NCBI GenBank assembly: GCA_039924845.1
Contig: JBDTAC010000054.1
Span: 1 to 41,307 of the forward strand
Direction of reading: 5' to 3'
From: Bacteroidia bacterium
GTDB lineage: Bacteria > Bacteroidota > Bacteroidia > DATLTG01
Length of the DNA: 41,307 nucleotides
In this document: positions 32,275 through 40,339 of the stretch, one piece after another
Numbering within the stretch: position 1 is the stretch's first letter
How the letters are laid out: each line of letters begins with the position of its first letter
Notes under the pieces: generated by a model
What the model was told of the DNA's origin: nothing
The model's database searches: none
Seen by the model: only the letters and a program-made list of their open reading frames with translations
Made by a program: the position numbers and the translations under genes

Positions 32275-33099
32275 ATGAAAAATCGCAACGTATTATTTTT
32301 ATTGATTGTACTTGGGCTTTCTGCATGTACAAAAACAAAAAAGATATATTATCCGAATGGAACGTTGTTTCAAGAAGCAATTTTTAAAGATGCGCTTTTA
32401 AATGGGCACTTTAAGCAATATTATCCAAATGGCTCAATGAAGTGCGAATCAGATTATTCAGATGGTAAACTTGTGGGAATTACAAAATGGTATTATGAAA
32501 CAGGGCAATTACAAACGGAAATGTATTACATTATGGGTAAAGAGGAAGGTCTTCAAAAAGAATATAATATAGAAGGAGATTTAACTATGGAAGCCTACAT
32601 GAAAGATGGTAAACAGAACGGCATAGGAAAGACATTTTTTAAGGATGGCAAATTAAAAACAATACAAAATTATATTAATAATTTAAATGATGGTGGATAT
32701 AAACAATATTATCATAATGTCAGATTAGATATGTATGCCATATATAAAAAAGGGGAGGTCTTATATTGTGAGAAATACGATTCTCTTGGAAAATTTCTTA
32801 AAAAAGTTCGAATTATAACGATAGAACCTGAAAAAGAAATGAAAGCGGGAGAAGAATCAACATTAAAAGTAACCTTATGTGGTCCTGATGCACAAATAGT
32901 GGATGCGGGTGTTACTATAAAGCAAGCGGACAAGGATACTGTTGTTTATGCTAAACTATTTAACCACTATATAGGTAGTAGTATAGAATGTAAATTTACA
33001 CCAAAAGAACAAGGTGTTTATACTGTAAATGTCTCAATTTACTCAAAAGATACTGGGATTTATGATGGTTGGAAGCAAGAAATTACGGTTTCAAATTAA
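32275..33099 (+). CDS. MORN-variant repeat lipoprotein with C-terminal beta domain
   Basis: A 274-residue exported lipoprotein. I start it at the ATG at 32275, because the next residues (KNRNVLFLLIVLGLSACTK) form a lipoprotein signal with lipobox LSAC (Cys 17). An upstream in-frame ATG at 32203 lies inside a dispersed palindrome and adds a charged leader. Residues about 25-170 hold five or six MORN-variant units (YYPNGSMKCESDYSDGKLVG, YYETGQLQTEMYYIMGKEEG and so on). The C-terminal 100 residues look like a beta-sandwich (EESTLKVTLCGPDAQIVDAG ... GVYTVNVSIYSKDTG). No function is recognised. It shares the repeat type with the lipoprotein at 21751. Confidence 0.85.
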   Translation: MKNRNVLFLLIVLGLSACTKTKKIYYPNGTLFQEAIFKDALLNGHFKQYYPNGSMKCESDYSDGKLVGITKWYYETGQLQTEMYYIMGKEEGLQKEYNIEGDLTMEAYMKDGKQNGIGKTFFKDGKLKTIQNYINNLNDGGYKQYYHNVRLDMYAIYKKGEVLYCEKYDSLGKFLKKVRIITIEPEKEMKAGEESTLKVTLCGPDAQIVDAGVTIKQADKDTVVYAKLFNHYIGSSIECKFTPKEQGVYTVNVSIYSKDTGIYDGWKQEITVSN

Positions 33100-33112
33100 A
33101 ACGTAAAAACAG

Positions 33113-33136
33113 GTTTGAAAAAATATTTTTTTGAAG
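33113..33136. repeat. Dispersed AT palindrome copy at a convergent end (first of a pair)
   Basis: GTTTGAAAAAATATTTTTTT then GAAG, 14 bases past the MORN lipoprotein stop. Confidence 0.75.
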
Positions 33137-33160
33137 CTGTTTTTTTATGCCGAAAAAGGT

Positions 33161-33184
33161 GTTTGAAAAATTATTTTTTCGAAC
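33161..33184. repeat. Dispersed AT palindrome copy at a convergent end (second of a pair)
   Basis: GTTTGAAAAATTATTTTTTC then GAAC, 17 bases from the LytTR gene stop on the other strand. The pair fills the whole gap between two converging genes that lack any other terminator. Confidence 0.75.
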
Positions 33185-33200
33185 GATAAAAAAATAAAAA

Positions 33201-33947
33201 TTACAATCCCAATACTTCTTTTAATTTAGCATAACTGCCGCGGCTAATAGGAATGCGTTTTCCATTTTTAAGAATAGCCACGTAACTATTTTTTTCCAGC
33301 GATTCTATTTTTGTTAATTGCTTGAGATTGATAATAAAAGAACGGTGCGCCCGAAAAAAGACAGTATTATCAAGCGTTTCCTCGTAATACGCCATTGTTT
33401 TCTTTTTGAGAAAATAATTTTCTTGCGTAAATATTTTCACATAATCATCGTACGCTTCAATGTAAAAAACGGTTTCTACGGGTATAATACGAATGTCGTT
33501 TCCATTTTTTACCACAATCCGATTGCGCTCTTCTGGCTGTTTGGCAGCGGTTTCTATAAATTGTTGCAACTGTTTATCGGGCGCAGTTTCCGAATTTTTT
33601 TTCGATTTCCATTTTTCTACCGCAGCATCAAAACGCTCTTTATTAAAGGGTTTCAACAAATAATCAATGGCATTTGTTTCGAATGCTTTAATCGCATATT
33701 CATCAAAAGCAGTGGTAAAAATGACAGCCGGCGTGTGTTGCAGCAATTCCAACATTTCAAAACCATTTATTTTTGGCATTTGAATATCTAAAAAAATTAA
33801 ATCTGGCCGATGTTGCGCAATGCTTTTAACGCCTTCAAAACCATCGTTGCATTCCGCCACAATTTCTATGTCTTTATGCGCTTGCAAATACTCCACAACA
33901 ATGCTTCTCGCCAAAGGTTCATCGTCTATAATAATTATTTTTCTCAT
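33201..33947 (-). CDS. LytTR response regulator
   Basis: A 248-residue DNA-binding regulator. The receiver domain (1-120) has the acidic pair in IIIDDEP, the phosphoacceptor Asp54 in IFLDIQMPK, the switch Thr in FTTAFDEYAI and Lys in YLLKPF. The LytTR domain (about 140-245) shows NGNDIRIIPVETVFYIEAYDDYVKIF and FFRAHRSFIINLKQLTKIE. Its ATG overlaps the stop of the LytS-like kinase by four bases. It should bind promoters of cell-envelope genes when phosphorylated by that kinase; targets are unknown. Confidence 0.94.
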   Translation of the reverse strand: MRKIIIIDDEPLARSIVVEYLQAHKDIEIVAECNDGFEGVKSIAQHRPDLIFLDIQMPKINGFEMLELLQHTPAVIFTTAFDEYAIKAFETNAIDYLLKPFNKERFDAAVEKWKSKKNSETAPDKQLQQFIETAAKQPEERNRIVVKNGNDIRIIPVETVFYIEAYDDYVKIFTQENYFLKKKTMAYYEETLDNTVFFRAHRSFIINLKQLTKIESLEKNSYVAILKNGKRIPISRGSYAKLKEVLGL

Positions 33948-34984
33948 CGTATTTCCGGTATTTTTAAGGTGGTGATAAAAATAGATTCTTTTTTTTCTGT
34001 CATCAACAAATCCTTGCGCGCGTACAATAAATACAATCTGCGTTGAATAGAATTTAAGCCGAAACCCGCGCCTTCCACGTTTTTATTGGTTTCTGCATCA
34101 AAGGGATTTTGTACTTCAATCCATAAATTATTTTCTTTTATAGCGGTAGCAATGCTGATGGTAACATCTCCCGTAATATCGTACAAACCAAACTTAATGG
34201 CATTTTCCACAATCGGTTGCAAAAGCAAGGAAGGCAATAAACGTTTTCCGCTCTCTTCATCCGTTGAAAACACAACATTTAAACGATGTCCGAAACGTAC
34301 TTTTTCAATATCCAAATACAATTTAAGATGTTCTAATTCTTCTGTGAGCTGAACTAATTTATCTTCTTTTTTTAACGTGCCTCTTAGAAAATCAGATAGT
34401 TGCTGAATCATTTTGCGCGCTTCTAAAGGTTTTACAACAATTAAAGCGCTGATTGAATTTAAACTGTTGAATAAAAAATGTGGTTGCAATTGCTGACGAA
34501 GTTTTGCCAATTCAGCTTCTTTCAATAGTTTTTCAGTGTCTAATTTTCGTTGCTCGTTTTCTTGTTGATCGGATAAAACGCTCCAAAACCAATTCACGAG
34601 TAATGTTACTGAAACGAGTAAAAGGCAAAATACAAATCGTACAGGAATTGATTTATTTAAGAAATCTAAATACGTCGCATTATCTGTAAAAATGGCATTT
34701 AACAACCAACGCAGCACAATGCAAAATAAAATAGAAAGCACGGTGGCGAAACCCAAACGATGTAATTTACTGTCTTTATTTGGATCGTAATATTGATGAA
34801 TAATGGTAGTTACAAAAATCGCAAAAACCATTAATGCGCTTGATACTGCTGCGTCTATCACAGAAATTTGCCACGATAATTGCAAACGATGCAACACCAA
34901 TGCTTGCACAATTGTTAAAATCGCGCAAGCAGCAAGACTTCCAGCAATAAGCTGAAATACGGAATATGGAAAGCGTTTGCTCAA
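33944..34984 (-). CDS. LytS-like sensor histidine kinase (His_kinase)
   Basis: A 346-residue membrane kinase with four spans (about 9-30, 42-63, 77-97, 114-134), a short coiled coil, and a His_kinase domain with the phosphoacceptor His169 in LRQQLQPHFLFNSLNSISAL. The ATP-binding half follows: LLPSLLLQPIVENAIKFGL (N-box) and EGAGFGLNSIQRRLYLLY (G-box). It has no separate periplasmic sensor domain, so it likely senses through the membrane or by a partner. The LytTR regulator overlaps it by four bases, and the DUF4288 gene ends four bases before its start. Confidence 0.92.
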   Translation of the reverse strand: MSKRFPYSVFQLIAGSLAACAILTIVQALVLHRLQLSWQISVIDAAVSSALMVFAIFVTTIIHQYYDPNKDSKLHRLGFATVLSILFCIVLRWLLNAIFTDNATYLDFLNKSIPVRFVFCLLLVSVTLLVNWFWSVLSDQQENEQRKLDTEKLLKEAELAKLRQQLQPHFLFNSLNSISALIVVKPLEARKMIQQLSDFLRGTLKKEDKLVQLTEELEHLKLYLDIEKVRFGHRLNVVFSTDEESGKRLLPSLLLQPIVENAIKFGLYDITGDVTISIATAIKENNLWIEVQNPFDAETNKNVEGAGFGLNSIQRRLYLLYARKDLLMTEKKESIFITTLKIPEIR

Positions 34985-34988
34985 AATT

Positions 34989-35336
34989 TTAAGTCAATGT
35001 TACGAATTTCGCTTGAGTGAGCATTGATTTATGATGTGTAAATCGAATAAAAGAATCTGTATCTTCCGTTTCATGCGTAAGCGTATAGAGTTGCTCGCCA
35101 TCTTGTAAATCCTGCAAAGGATACAAATCAATGACATCTATAAATTCCCATTTTACCACTTCATTATTTTTATTGACAAACACATCTTCTTCTTGTCTAC
35201 CCAGCATTTTCGCTTTAAAAAAGGCATCTTTTGTATCGTTCGCTTTAATCAAACGGATTTGTTCATCAAATTGCGACGTCTTTTTTTTGTCTTCAATGGA
35301 AATATTAAAAACCAATTTTACCAAATATGTATTCAT
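34989..35336 (-). CDS. DUF4288 domain protein
   Basis: A 115-residue cytoplasmic protein without a signal peptide. The pattern YLVKLVFNISI ... EQIRLIKANDTKDAFFKAKMLGRQEED ... VKWEFIDVIDLYPLQDLQDGEQLYTLT fits DUF4288, small proteins often found near regulators. No catalytic motif is visible. Position inside a LiaF-LytS-LytTR operon (4 bases before the kinase, 23 after the LiaF-like gene) suggests a part in that signalling unit, without direct evidence. Confidence 0.75.
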   Translation of the reverse strand: MNTYLVKLVFNISIEDKKKTSQFDEQIRLIKANDTKDAFFKAKMLGRQEEDVFVNKNNEVVKWEFIDVIDLYPLQDLQDGEQLYTLTHETEDTDSFIRFTHHKSMLTQAKFVTLT

Positions 35337-35359
35337 ATTTTATTTTTTTAGATTGTCAA

Positions 35360-36157
35360 TTAATAACATGAAATTTCTATTCCACCCATAAAAACAGATC
35401 CTTTCAGGATTAATGTTTTTCGGACTTCCATTCCTGTAGCAGTTTTGATTGGACGTTTATCGTGCACGCCGCCCATTACGGAAGTCAATCTCGATTCGAT
35501 TTCCCAATGTGCCGGAATAATTAATTGTACACCGCCCAAAACGGCAGTTACTTCCAGCGAAATCGTTCCCGTAAAATCGGCTTGAGAAAGATCTATTTGC
35601 GCTCCGGATAAAACAACGGTTATTTCCCCTCCTTTAAAATTTTTACTGACAGTTGTTTTTTTAGTACCGCTCATCACCGAAGTTACATTCAGCGCATCTT
35701 CGGAAGAATCATCGTCTTGATAATTACAATAATCCTGATGTTTATCAAAATGATTGTGGTTGCGATATCTTCCTTTCCAATAGTGTTTGTTCCATTTTCT
35801 TCTTGGTTTAAAAATGATAAATAAACCAACTAAAATAAGTGCTGAGGGCCAAATTAAATGATTGATCATTAATTGTGGATACGAATCTGAAATAATAAAT
35901 GCCGAACCAATTAAGATTAATATCAGCCACATGGTATTTCTAAATCCGCTTTTAACGCCCGATAATAAACCTAATCCGATTAATAAAGCTTTCCACGTAA
36001 AAACCCAAGCCGGAATTTCCGCGCCCATTTCTCTCGCAAAAAAGAGGGAGCCTGCTAGCACAAATAATATTCCGCCAAAAACTTTTCCTCTTCTATGACT
36101 TTTTTCCCAATGTTGCCACATTTCTGTGTGTTCGTTTTTATTTTCTGTATTTTCCAT
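35360..36157 (-). CDS. LiaF-like membrane protein (DUF5668 and LiaF C-terminal domain)
   Basis: A 265-residue protein. The N-terminal half has about four spans after a basic start (WEKSHRRGKVFGGILFVLAG, then VFTWKALLIGLGLLSG, TMWLILILIGSAFII, LIWPSALILVGLFII). A basic, His- and Asp-rich linker follows (about 120-150). The C-terminal half is a beta-helix-like LiaF domain with the repeated V-M-S-G / V-L-S-G / V-L-G-G / V-M-G-G turns. In Firmicutes, LiaF inhibits the LiaS kinase of the cell-wall antibiotic response. Here it heads an operon with a LytS/LytTR pair, a comparable sensor-inhibitor layout with unrelated kinase partners. Confidence 0.85.
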   Translation of the reverse strand: MENTENKNEHTEMWQHWEKSHRRGKVFGGILFVLAGSLFFAREMGAEIPAWVFTWKALLIGLGLLSGVKSGFRNTMWLILILIGSAFIISDSYPQLMINHLIWPSALILVGLFIIFKPRRKWNKHYWKGRYRNHNHFDKHQDYCNYQDDDSSEDALNVTSVMSGTKKTTVSKNFKGGEITVVLSGAQIDLSQADFTGTISLEVTAVLGGVQLIIPAHWEIESRLTSVMGGVHDKRPIKTATGMEVRKTLILKGSVFMGGIEISCY

Positions 36158-36194
36158 GATTTTATAGTGTTTTAGATTTATTTTTAATTTTTGT

Positions 36195-36202
36195 CAAAAG
36201 TA
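36195..36202 (-). promoter_or_regulatory. -7 box for the LiaF-LytS-LytTR operon
   Basis: TACTTTTG on the minus strand, 37 bases before the ATG at 36157. A palindrome CGTTGCAACG lies just upstream (about 36207-36216), a possible operator. Confidence 0.55.
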
Positions 36203-36282
36203 GATGTCGTTGCAACGCAACGCAAGCAGTATTAGGTTAACAAACAATTAAAATAGGTGAACGGTAGTAGGGGAAAGGTGAA

Positions 36283-36302
36283 TGGAAATTATTTTTTCAA
36301 AC
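36283..36302. repeat. Weak dispersed AT palindrome copy
   Basis: TGGAAATTATTTTTTCAAAC, a shortened left arm, just past the stop of the beta-barrel gene. Confidence 0.4.
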
Positions 36303-36308
36303 TGCTTT

Positions 36309-37076
36309 TTACAGATAGATTTCCAGATTGGCAATAAAACTAAAAGAATTATCGGTGGTTTTATCTCTTTCAATTTGATTGGAAGCAATATTAATCGTTG
36401 TCGTTGTCGTTTGAGTTGTTAAATAATTGTAAGAATAACTAAGAATTCCTGACAAAGCAACGTGTTTGCAAATTAAAAAAGTGCAGGCTAAACGAGTGTT
36501 CGTTCCCAAATCTAAATAATTTGAATTCGTCCAAGGATTTGAATTAAAATTATTATAGTTATTATTAAAGTTATAAGAATTGTTGTAATAATTAGAATTA
36601 TATACTTCCTTTTCAGACCCATAGCCAGCAACTAACATTTCTTCCATATAAAAAGCCACTTTATTTTGATTCGTATAGCTAAAAGGGTGTTTTTTTTGTC
36701 CAAAATAATAGCGGGTGAAAATTCCCAGATAAGGATTTAAGCTGGGCGGATTGTAATCGAAAGTTTGCGGATACGGAAAAATACGCAATCCAATACACCA
36801 ACTATTTGCAACAAAATAAGCAGCCTGTAAATTAAAATTAAACGCAGTACCAGTATGGCTTGTGGAGCCACTTGTTAGCAACGCATTATTTTCATATTCT
36901 TTATACGTGGCATTTCCATACGGAGTACCGCTTGCCAAGTCAGTTCCTAAAATAAAATTTCCTTTAGAAGTATAAGCCGTATTACTTACTGAAGGTGCTG
37001 TGGTTGAAAACTGTGCGCTCACAAAGTTGAATCCGAAACAAAAGAGCAACAATCCCATTGTAATGTTTTTTTTCAT
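36309..37076 (-). CDS. Outer-membrane beta-barrel protein
   Basis: A 255-residue protein with a signal peptide (about 1-21, ending VSAQ). The mature part has barrel-type strands (FNFNLQAAYFVANSWCIGLRIF, YLGIFTRYYFG, VAFYMEEMLVAGYG, ALSGILSYSYNYLT) and ends FIANLEIYL, a terminal aromatic/hydrophobic strand. A loop of about 25 residues is almost only Asn, Tyr and Phe (YNSNYYNNSYNFNNNYNNFN). No specific family was recognised; porin-like or OmpW-like function is a guess. Confidence 0.75.
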   Translation of the reverse strand: MKKNITMGLLLFCFGFNFVSAQFSTTAPSVSNTAYTSKGNFILGTDLASGTPYGNATYKEYENNALLTSGSTSHTGTAFNFNLQAAYFVANSWCIGLRIFPYPQTFDYNPPSLNPYLGIFTRYYFGQKKHPFSYTNQNKVAFYMEEMLVAGYGSEKEVYNSNYYNNSYNFNNNYNNFNSNPWTNSNYLDLGTNTRLACTFLICKHVALSGILSYSYNYLTTQTTTTTINIASNQIERDKTTDNSFSFIANLEIYL

Positions 37077-37120
37077 CTTTTTTCTTTTATTGATTTTATT
37101 AAAACGCCTCTTTTAGCTCT

Positions 37121-37142
37121 TTAAAAAATTAATTTTTCGAAC
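37121..37142. repeat. Dispersed AT palindrome copy between the barrel and ftcD genes
   Basis: TTAAAAAATTAATTTTTCGA then AC, TTAA-centred. Confidence 0.6.
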
Positions 37143-37164
37143 GTCTTTTTTACAAAAAGAAAAT

Positions 37165-38850
37165 CTATAATTTATTATTTACAATTGTTAAAATTTCGGC
37201 TTCTAATAGATGTGTTTTTTCTTCTATTGCTTTTCCTTTCGCGAGAATTTCGACTGCAAATTTTTTGTCTGACAATCCTTTCGCATTTATTTTTACGTTC
37301 AGATACGCGCCCATTACCGCGCTGCGTGCGCAAAGTGCGCCAACACCAGCATCACTCACCGAATTCGGATTTCCATTTTCAGCCATCGCTTTTATAATTT
37401 CCATAGAAGCAAAACTGAGTTCCATTACTTTAAAAGGAATTTCCGTAGCATATTTTGTAGCTTCCTGAATGGCTTGTGTGCGCGCTGTTTTTTCTTCTTC
37501 GCTGGCTTTCGGTAAACCAAAAGCAGTCATTATTTTGTTGAAGGCATTCGTATCTTCATCCACCAATTTTACCAATTCATTTTTATAAAATTGTCCGCGA
37601 TTCGCCCAATCCGAAAACTCTTTCCAACGTTCGTCCCAACCTGGTTTATGTGACGAAAGATTTGCCACCATCGTTCCCAAGGAAATTCCTAAAGAGCCGA
37701 TGTACGCTGCAATAGAACCACCTCCTGGCGCAGGACTTTCACTTGCTGTTTCATCTGCAAAATCAATCAACGACATATTAATTAATGCTTTTTTCGAATC
37801 GTTTTTCAATACATATTCAATAATACGCTCTTGCGGATGAAAAGGAGAAAGTTCATCCAAACCCATTGACTTTACAGCAATCCGAATCAATTCTTTTTCC
37901 GAAACTCCTGTTGAACGTTGTTGTTTTTCCAAAAAGTATTTTCCTGCATCCAACATCGCTTTCAAAGGAACAAGTCCAACTAATTCAGAACCTGTAACAC
38001 GAATTCCGCGCTCTTGCGCTTTTTTACAAACCTCGTCAAACGCAATGTGAACGGGCGTAATATTGATATTCGTCAAGTTCATCGAAATTTGTGCAATGCC
38101 ATATTCTTCGATAAACCAACCAATCGCTTTTACCGATTTTAAACTTCCCGGAACGTGTACTGGATTTCCTTTTTCATCCGTAACAATTTTTCCCGTAACC
38201 GGATTTCCTTCGCGTTTCACACGACCCGCTTCTCGCACATCAAACGCAATCGAATTAGCTCTGCGCGTTGAAGTAGTATTCAAATTGATATTATAAGCAA
38301 CTAAAAAATCGCGCGCACCAATTACCGTAGAGCCTGATTTTACAGGATGTTCCGCAGGTCCGAAATCCGGTTTCCATTCCGGCAATTTAATTTTCTTAAA
38401 AAATCCTTCGTACTCTCCAGCACGAATTACAGAAAGATTATTTCTTTTTTTATCCACTTGTGCAACTTCATATAAATAAACAGGAATGGATAATTCTTTA
38501 CCCACTTTTTCGCCTAATTTTTTAGCGTACTTAGCCGTTTCTTCCATTGTAATTCCTGCAATCGGAATCAGCGGACACACATCTGTTGCGCCCATTCGCG
38601 GATGTTCGCCTTTATGTTTGCTCATATCAATTAATTCAGACGCTTTTTTAATCGCTTGAAAAGCGGCTTCCACAACGGCATTCGGATTACCGACAAAAGT
38701 TACAACTGTTCTGTTAGTCGCTTTTCCTGGATCTACATTTAATAATTTTACACCTTCAATCTTTTCGATTTCGTCAGTGATTTGTTTAATAATGTTCGTA
38801 TCACGCCCTTCGCTGAAGTTCGGAACACACTCTATTAATTGATGATTCAT
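37165..38850 (-). CDS. ftcD: Glutamate formimidoyltransferase / formiminotetrahydrofolate cyclodeaminase
   Basis: A 561-residue bifunctional enzyme of histidine degradation. The N-terminal transferase (about 1-330) moves the formimino group of formiminoglutamate to tetrahydrofolate; motifs are IECVPNFSEGRD, the substrate-binding KHKGEHPRMGATD with the catalytic His near 83, and ARDFLVAYNINL. The C-terminal cyclodeaminase (about 350-561) starts DFADETASESPAPGGGSIAA and closes the ring with release of ammonia. The fusion is that of mammals and some Bacteroidota. It follows hutI by 108 bases on the same strand. hutH and hutU are not in the window. Confidence 0.95.
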   Translation of the reverse strand: MNHQLIECVPNFSEGRDTNIIKQITDEIEKIEGVKLLNVDPGKATNRTVVTFVGNPNAVVEAAFQAIKKASELIDMSKHKGEHPRMGATDVCPLIPIAGITMEETAKYAKKLGEKVGKELSIPVYLYEVAQVDKKRNNLSVIRAGEYEGFFKKIKLPEWKPDFGPAEHPVKSGSTVIGARDFLVAYNINLNTTSTRRANSIAFDVREAGRVKREGNPVTGKIVTDEKGNPVHVPGSLKSVKAIGWFIEEYGIAQISMNLTNINITPVHIAFDEVCKKAQERGIRVTGSELVGLVPLKAMLDAGKYFLEKQQRSTGVSEKELIRIAVKSMGLDELSPFHPQERIIEYVLKNDSKKALINMSLIDFADETASESPAPGGGSIAAYIGSLGISLGTMVANLSSHKPGWDERWKEFSDWANRGQFYKNELVKLVDEDTNAFNKIMTAFGLPKASEEEKTARTQAIQEATKYATEIPFKVMELSFASMEIIKAMAENGNPNSVSDAGVGALCARSAVMGAYLNVKINAKGLSDKKFAVEILAKGKAIEEKTHLLEAEILTIVNNKL

Positions 38851-38958
38851 AATTCTATTAATTGATAATTGTTTATTTATTTTGAAATATTTTTTTCCTT
38901 CAAAAAAGAAGAAAAATTCAGATTGTTTAACCTTTTAAATTTGCATATTGATACATCT

Positions 38959-40215
38959 TCAAAATTTCAAATCAATTTGCTTTCCATTGAGAATAACCGT
39001 TTCCACCAAATTACTTCCAAATGAATACGGAATAAAAGAATAATTCGGAATTGGTTTTGTGATAAAAATATTAGCTTTTTTACCGATGCCAATACTGCCG
39101 TGCGTAGCACTCAAATCCATCGCGTAAGCAGAATTAATAGTGGCTGCATTAATGGCTTCTTCGGGAGTTAATTTATATTGAATACAAAGCAATGCAATCA
39201 TCAAATTCATATTTCCACTCGGACTACTTCCCGGATTAAAATCACTCGCAACAGCAAGCGGAAGTCCGGCATCAATCATTTTACGCGCAGGCGGAAAAGG
39301 CAATCCCAGAAAAAAAGCAGCTCCTGGTAAAACAGTTGGCATCGTTTCCGAGTTTATTAACGCGTTTATTTCTTCATCGTCCACATATTCCAAATGATCA
39401 ACACTAATAGCGTTACATTCCACGCCAGCTTGCACTCCGCCTGAATTACTTAATTGATTGGCGTGAACTTTTGGTCTTAATCCGTGTTTTATTCCTGCTT
39501 TTAAAATGAGAATTGTTTCCTCTTTCGAGAAATAATTTCGCTCACAAAAAACATCGCAATAATCCGCTAATTTTTCTTCGGCAATCTGCGGAAGCATTTC
39601 ATTAATAAGTAAATCAATATACGATTGACGATTGTTTTCAAATATTTTCGGAATAGCGTGTGCGCCCAAAAACGTTGATTTTATAGTAAGTGGCGAAAGT
39701 GTTTTTAGTTTTTTTATAACACGCAACATTTTTAATTCCGAAGCAAGTGTTAATCCGTAACCACTTTTTATTTCCACTGCTCCTGTACCTTGACGCATGA
39801 TTTCGTTTAAACGAATAAGTGCACTTTCTATTAATTCTTCTTCGCTCGCATCTTGCAAACGTTTGGCAGAATTGAGAATTCCACCACCACGTTTCGCAAT
39901 TTCTTCGTACGACAAACCATTGATGCGATCCACAAATTCTGTTTCACGACTTCCGGCAAACACAATGTGCGTGTGGCTATCGCACCAAGTTGGAAAAATT
40001 ATTTTTCCGGAAGCATCAATCACCGTTAAATCCGACCAATCGGAAATGCCCGGAAAATCTTTCATCGAACCGAAATCTGCAATTTTATCATCTTCGATGG
40101 CAAGCCACGCATCGTTGATAGAAAAAAGCTTTTTCATTTCCTCGCCTGCCACTTTTAAACGCGACTTTTCCCCTACTTGCACCAAGGATTTTATATTTTT
40201 TATTAAGATTTTCAT
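38959..40215 (-). CDS. hutI: Imidazolonepropionase
   Basis: A 418-residue metal-dependent amidohydrolase (EC 3.5.2.7) that opens imidazolonepropionate to formiminoglutamate, the substrate of the next enzyme. Metal ligands: HTHIVFAG after the first beta strand, LGAHAIP, KVHANQLSNSGG, and the Asp in ASDFNPGSSPSGNM. Also seen are EIKSGYGL and SVDHLEYV. The length and TIM-barrel layout are normal. A palindrome copy in the gene reads G-K-I-I-F-P just before the first metal-binding HTH. Confidence 0.96.
   Translation of the reverse strand: MKILIKNIKSLVQVGEKSRLKVAGEEMKKLFSINDAWLAIEDDKIADFGSMKDFPGISDWSDLTVIDASGKIIFPTWCDSHTHIVFAGSRETEFVDRINGLSYEEIAKRGGGILNSAKRLQDASEEELIESALIRLNEIMRQGTGAVEIKSGYGLTLASELKMLRVIKKLKTLSPLTIKSTFLGAHAIPKIFENNRQSYIDLLINEMLPQIAEEKLADYCDVFCERNYFSKEETILILKAGIKHGLRPKVHANQLSNSGGVQAGVECNAISVDHLEYVDDEEINALINSETMPTVLPGAAFFLGLPFPPARKMIDAGLPLAVASDFNPGSSPSGNMNLMIALLCIQYKLTPEEAINAATINSAYAMDLSATHGSIGIGKKANIFITKPIPNYSFIPYSFGSNLVETVILNGKQIDLKF
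39991..40012. repeat. Dispersed AT palindrome copy inside hutI
   Basis: TGGAAAAATTATTTTTCCGG then AA, with GG/CC flanks, read G-K-I-I-F-P. The G-K-I-I-P-P-like stretch is normal for the family, so this may be partly coincidental. Confidence 0.45.
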
Positions 40216-40302
40216 ACGTAAATTAAAAAGCTCCGCAAGTTAATAATTTTGAAAATCATTTTCTGACATTCGTCAAAAACAAAAAAGCGAAAGTTTTTAC
40301 AC

Positions 40303-40325
40303 TTTGAAAAATTATTTTTTTGAAG
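40303..40325. repeat. Dispersed AT palindrome copy between the carboxypeptidase and hutI genes
   Basis: TTTGAAAAATTATTTTTTTG then AAG, a full consensus copy 15 bases past the carboxypeptidase stop. Confidence 0.75.
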
Positions 40326-40339
40326 TCGAGGTTTCGTTA

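Noticed and set aside
32035-32380. Several overlapping minus-strand frames rich in Lys and Phe
   Set aside because: They consist of palindrome copies read in different phases and oppose the lipoprotein start. No start signal or domain was seen.
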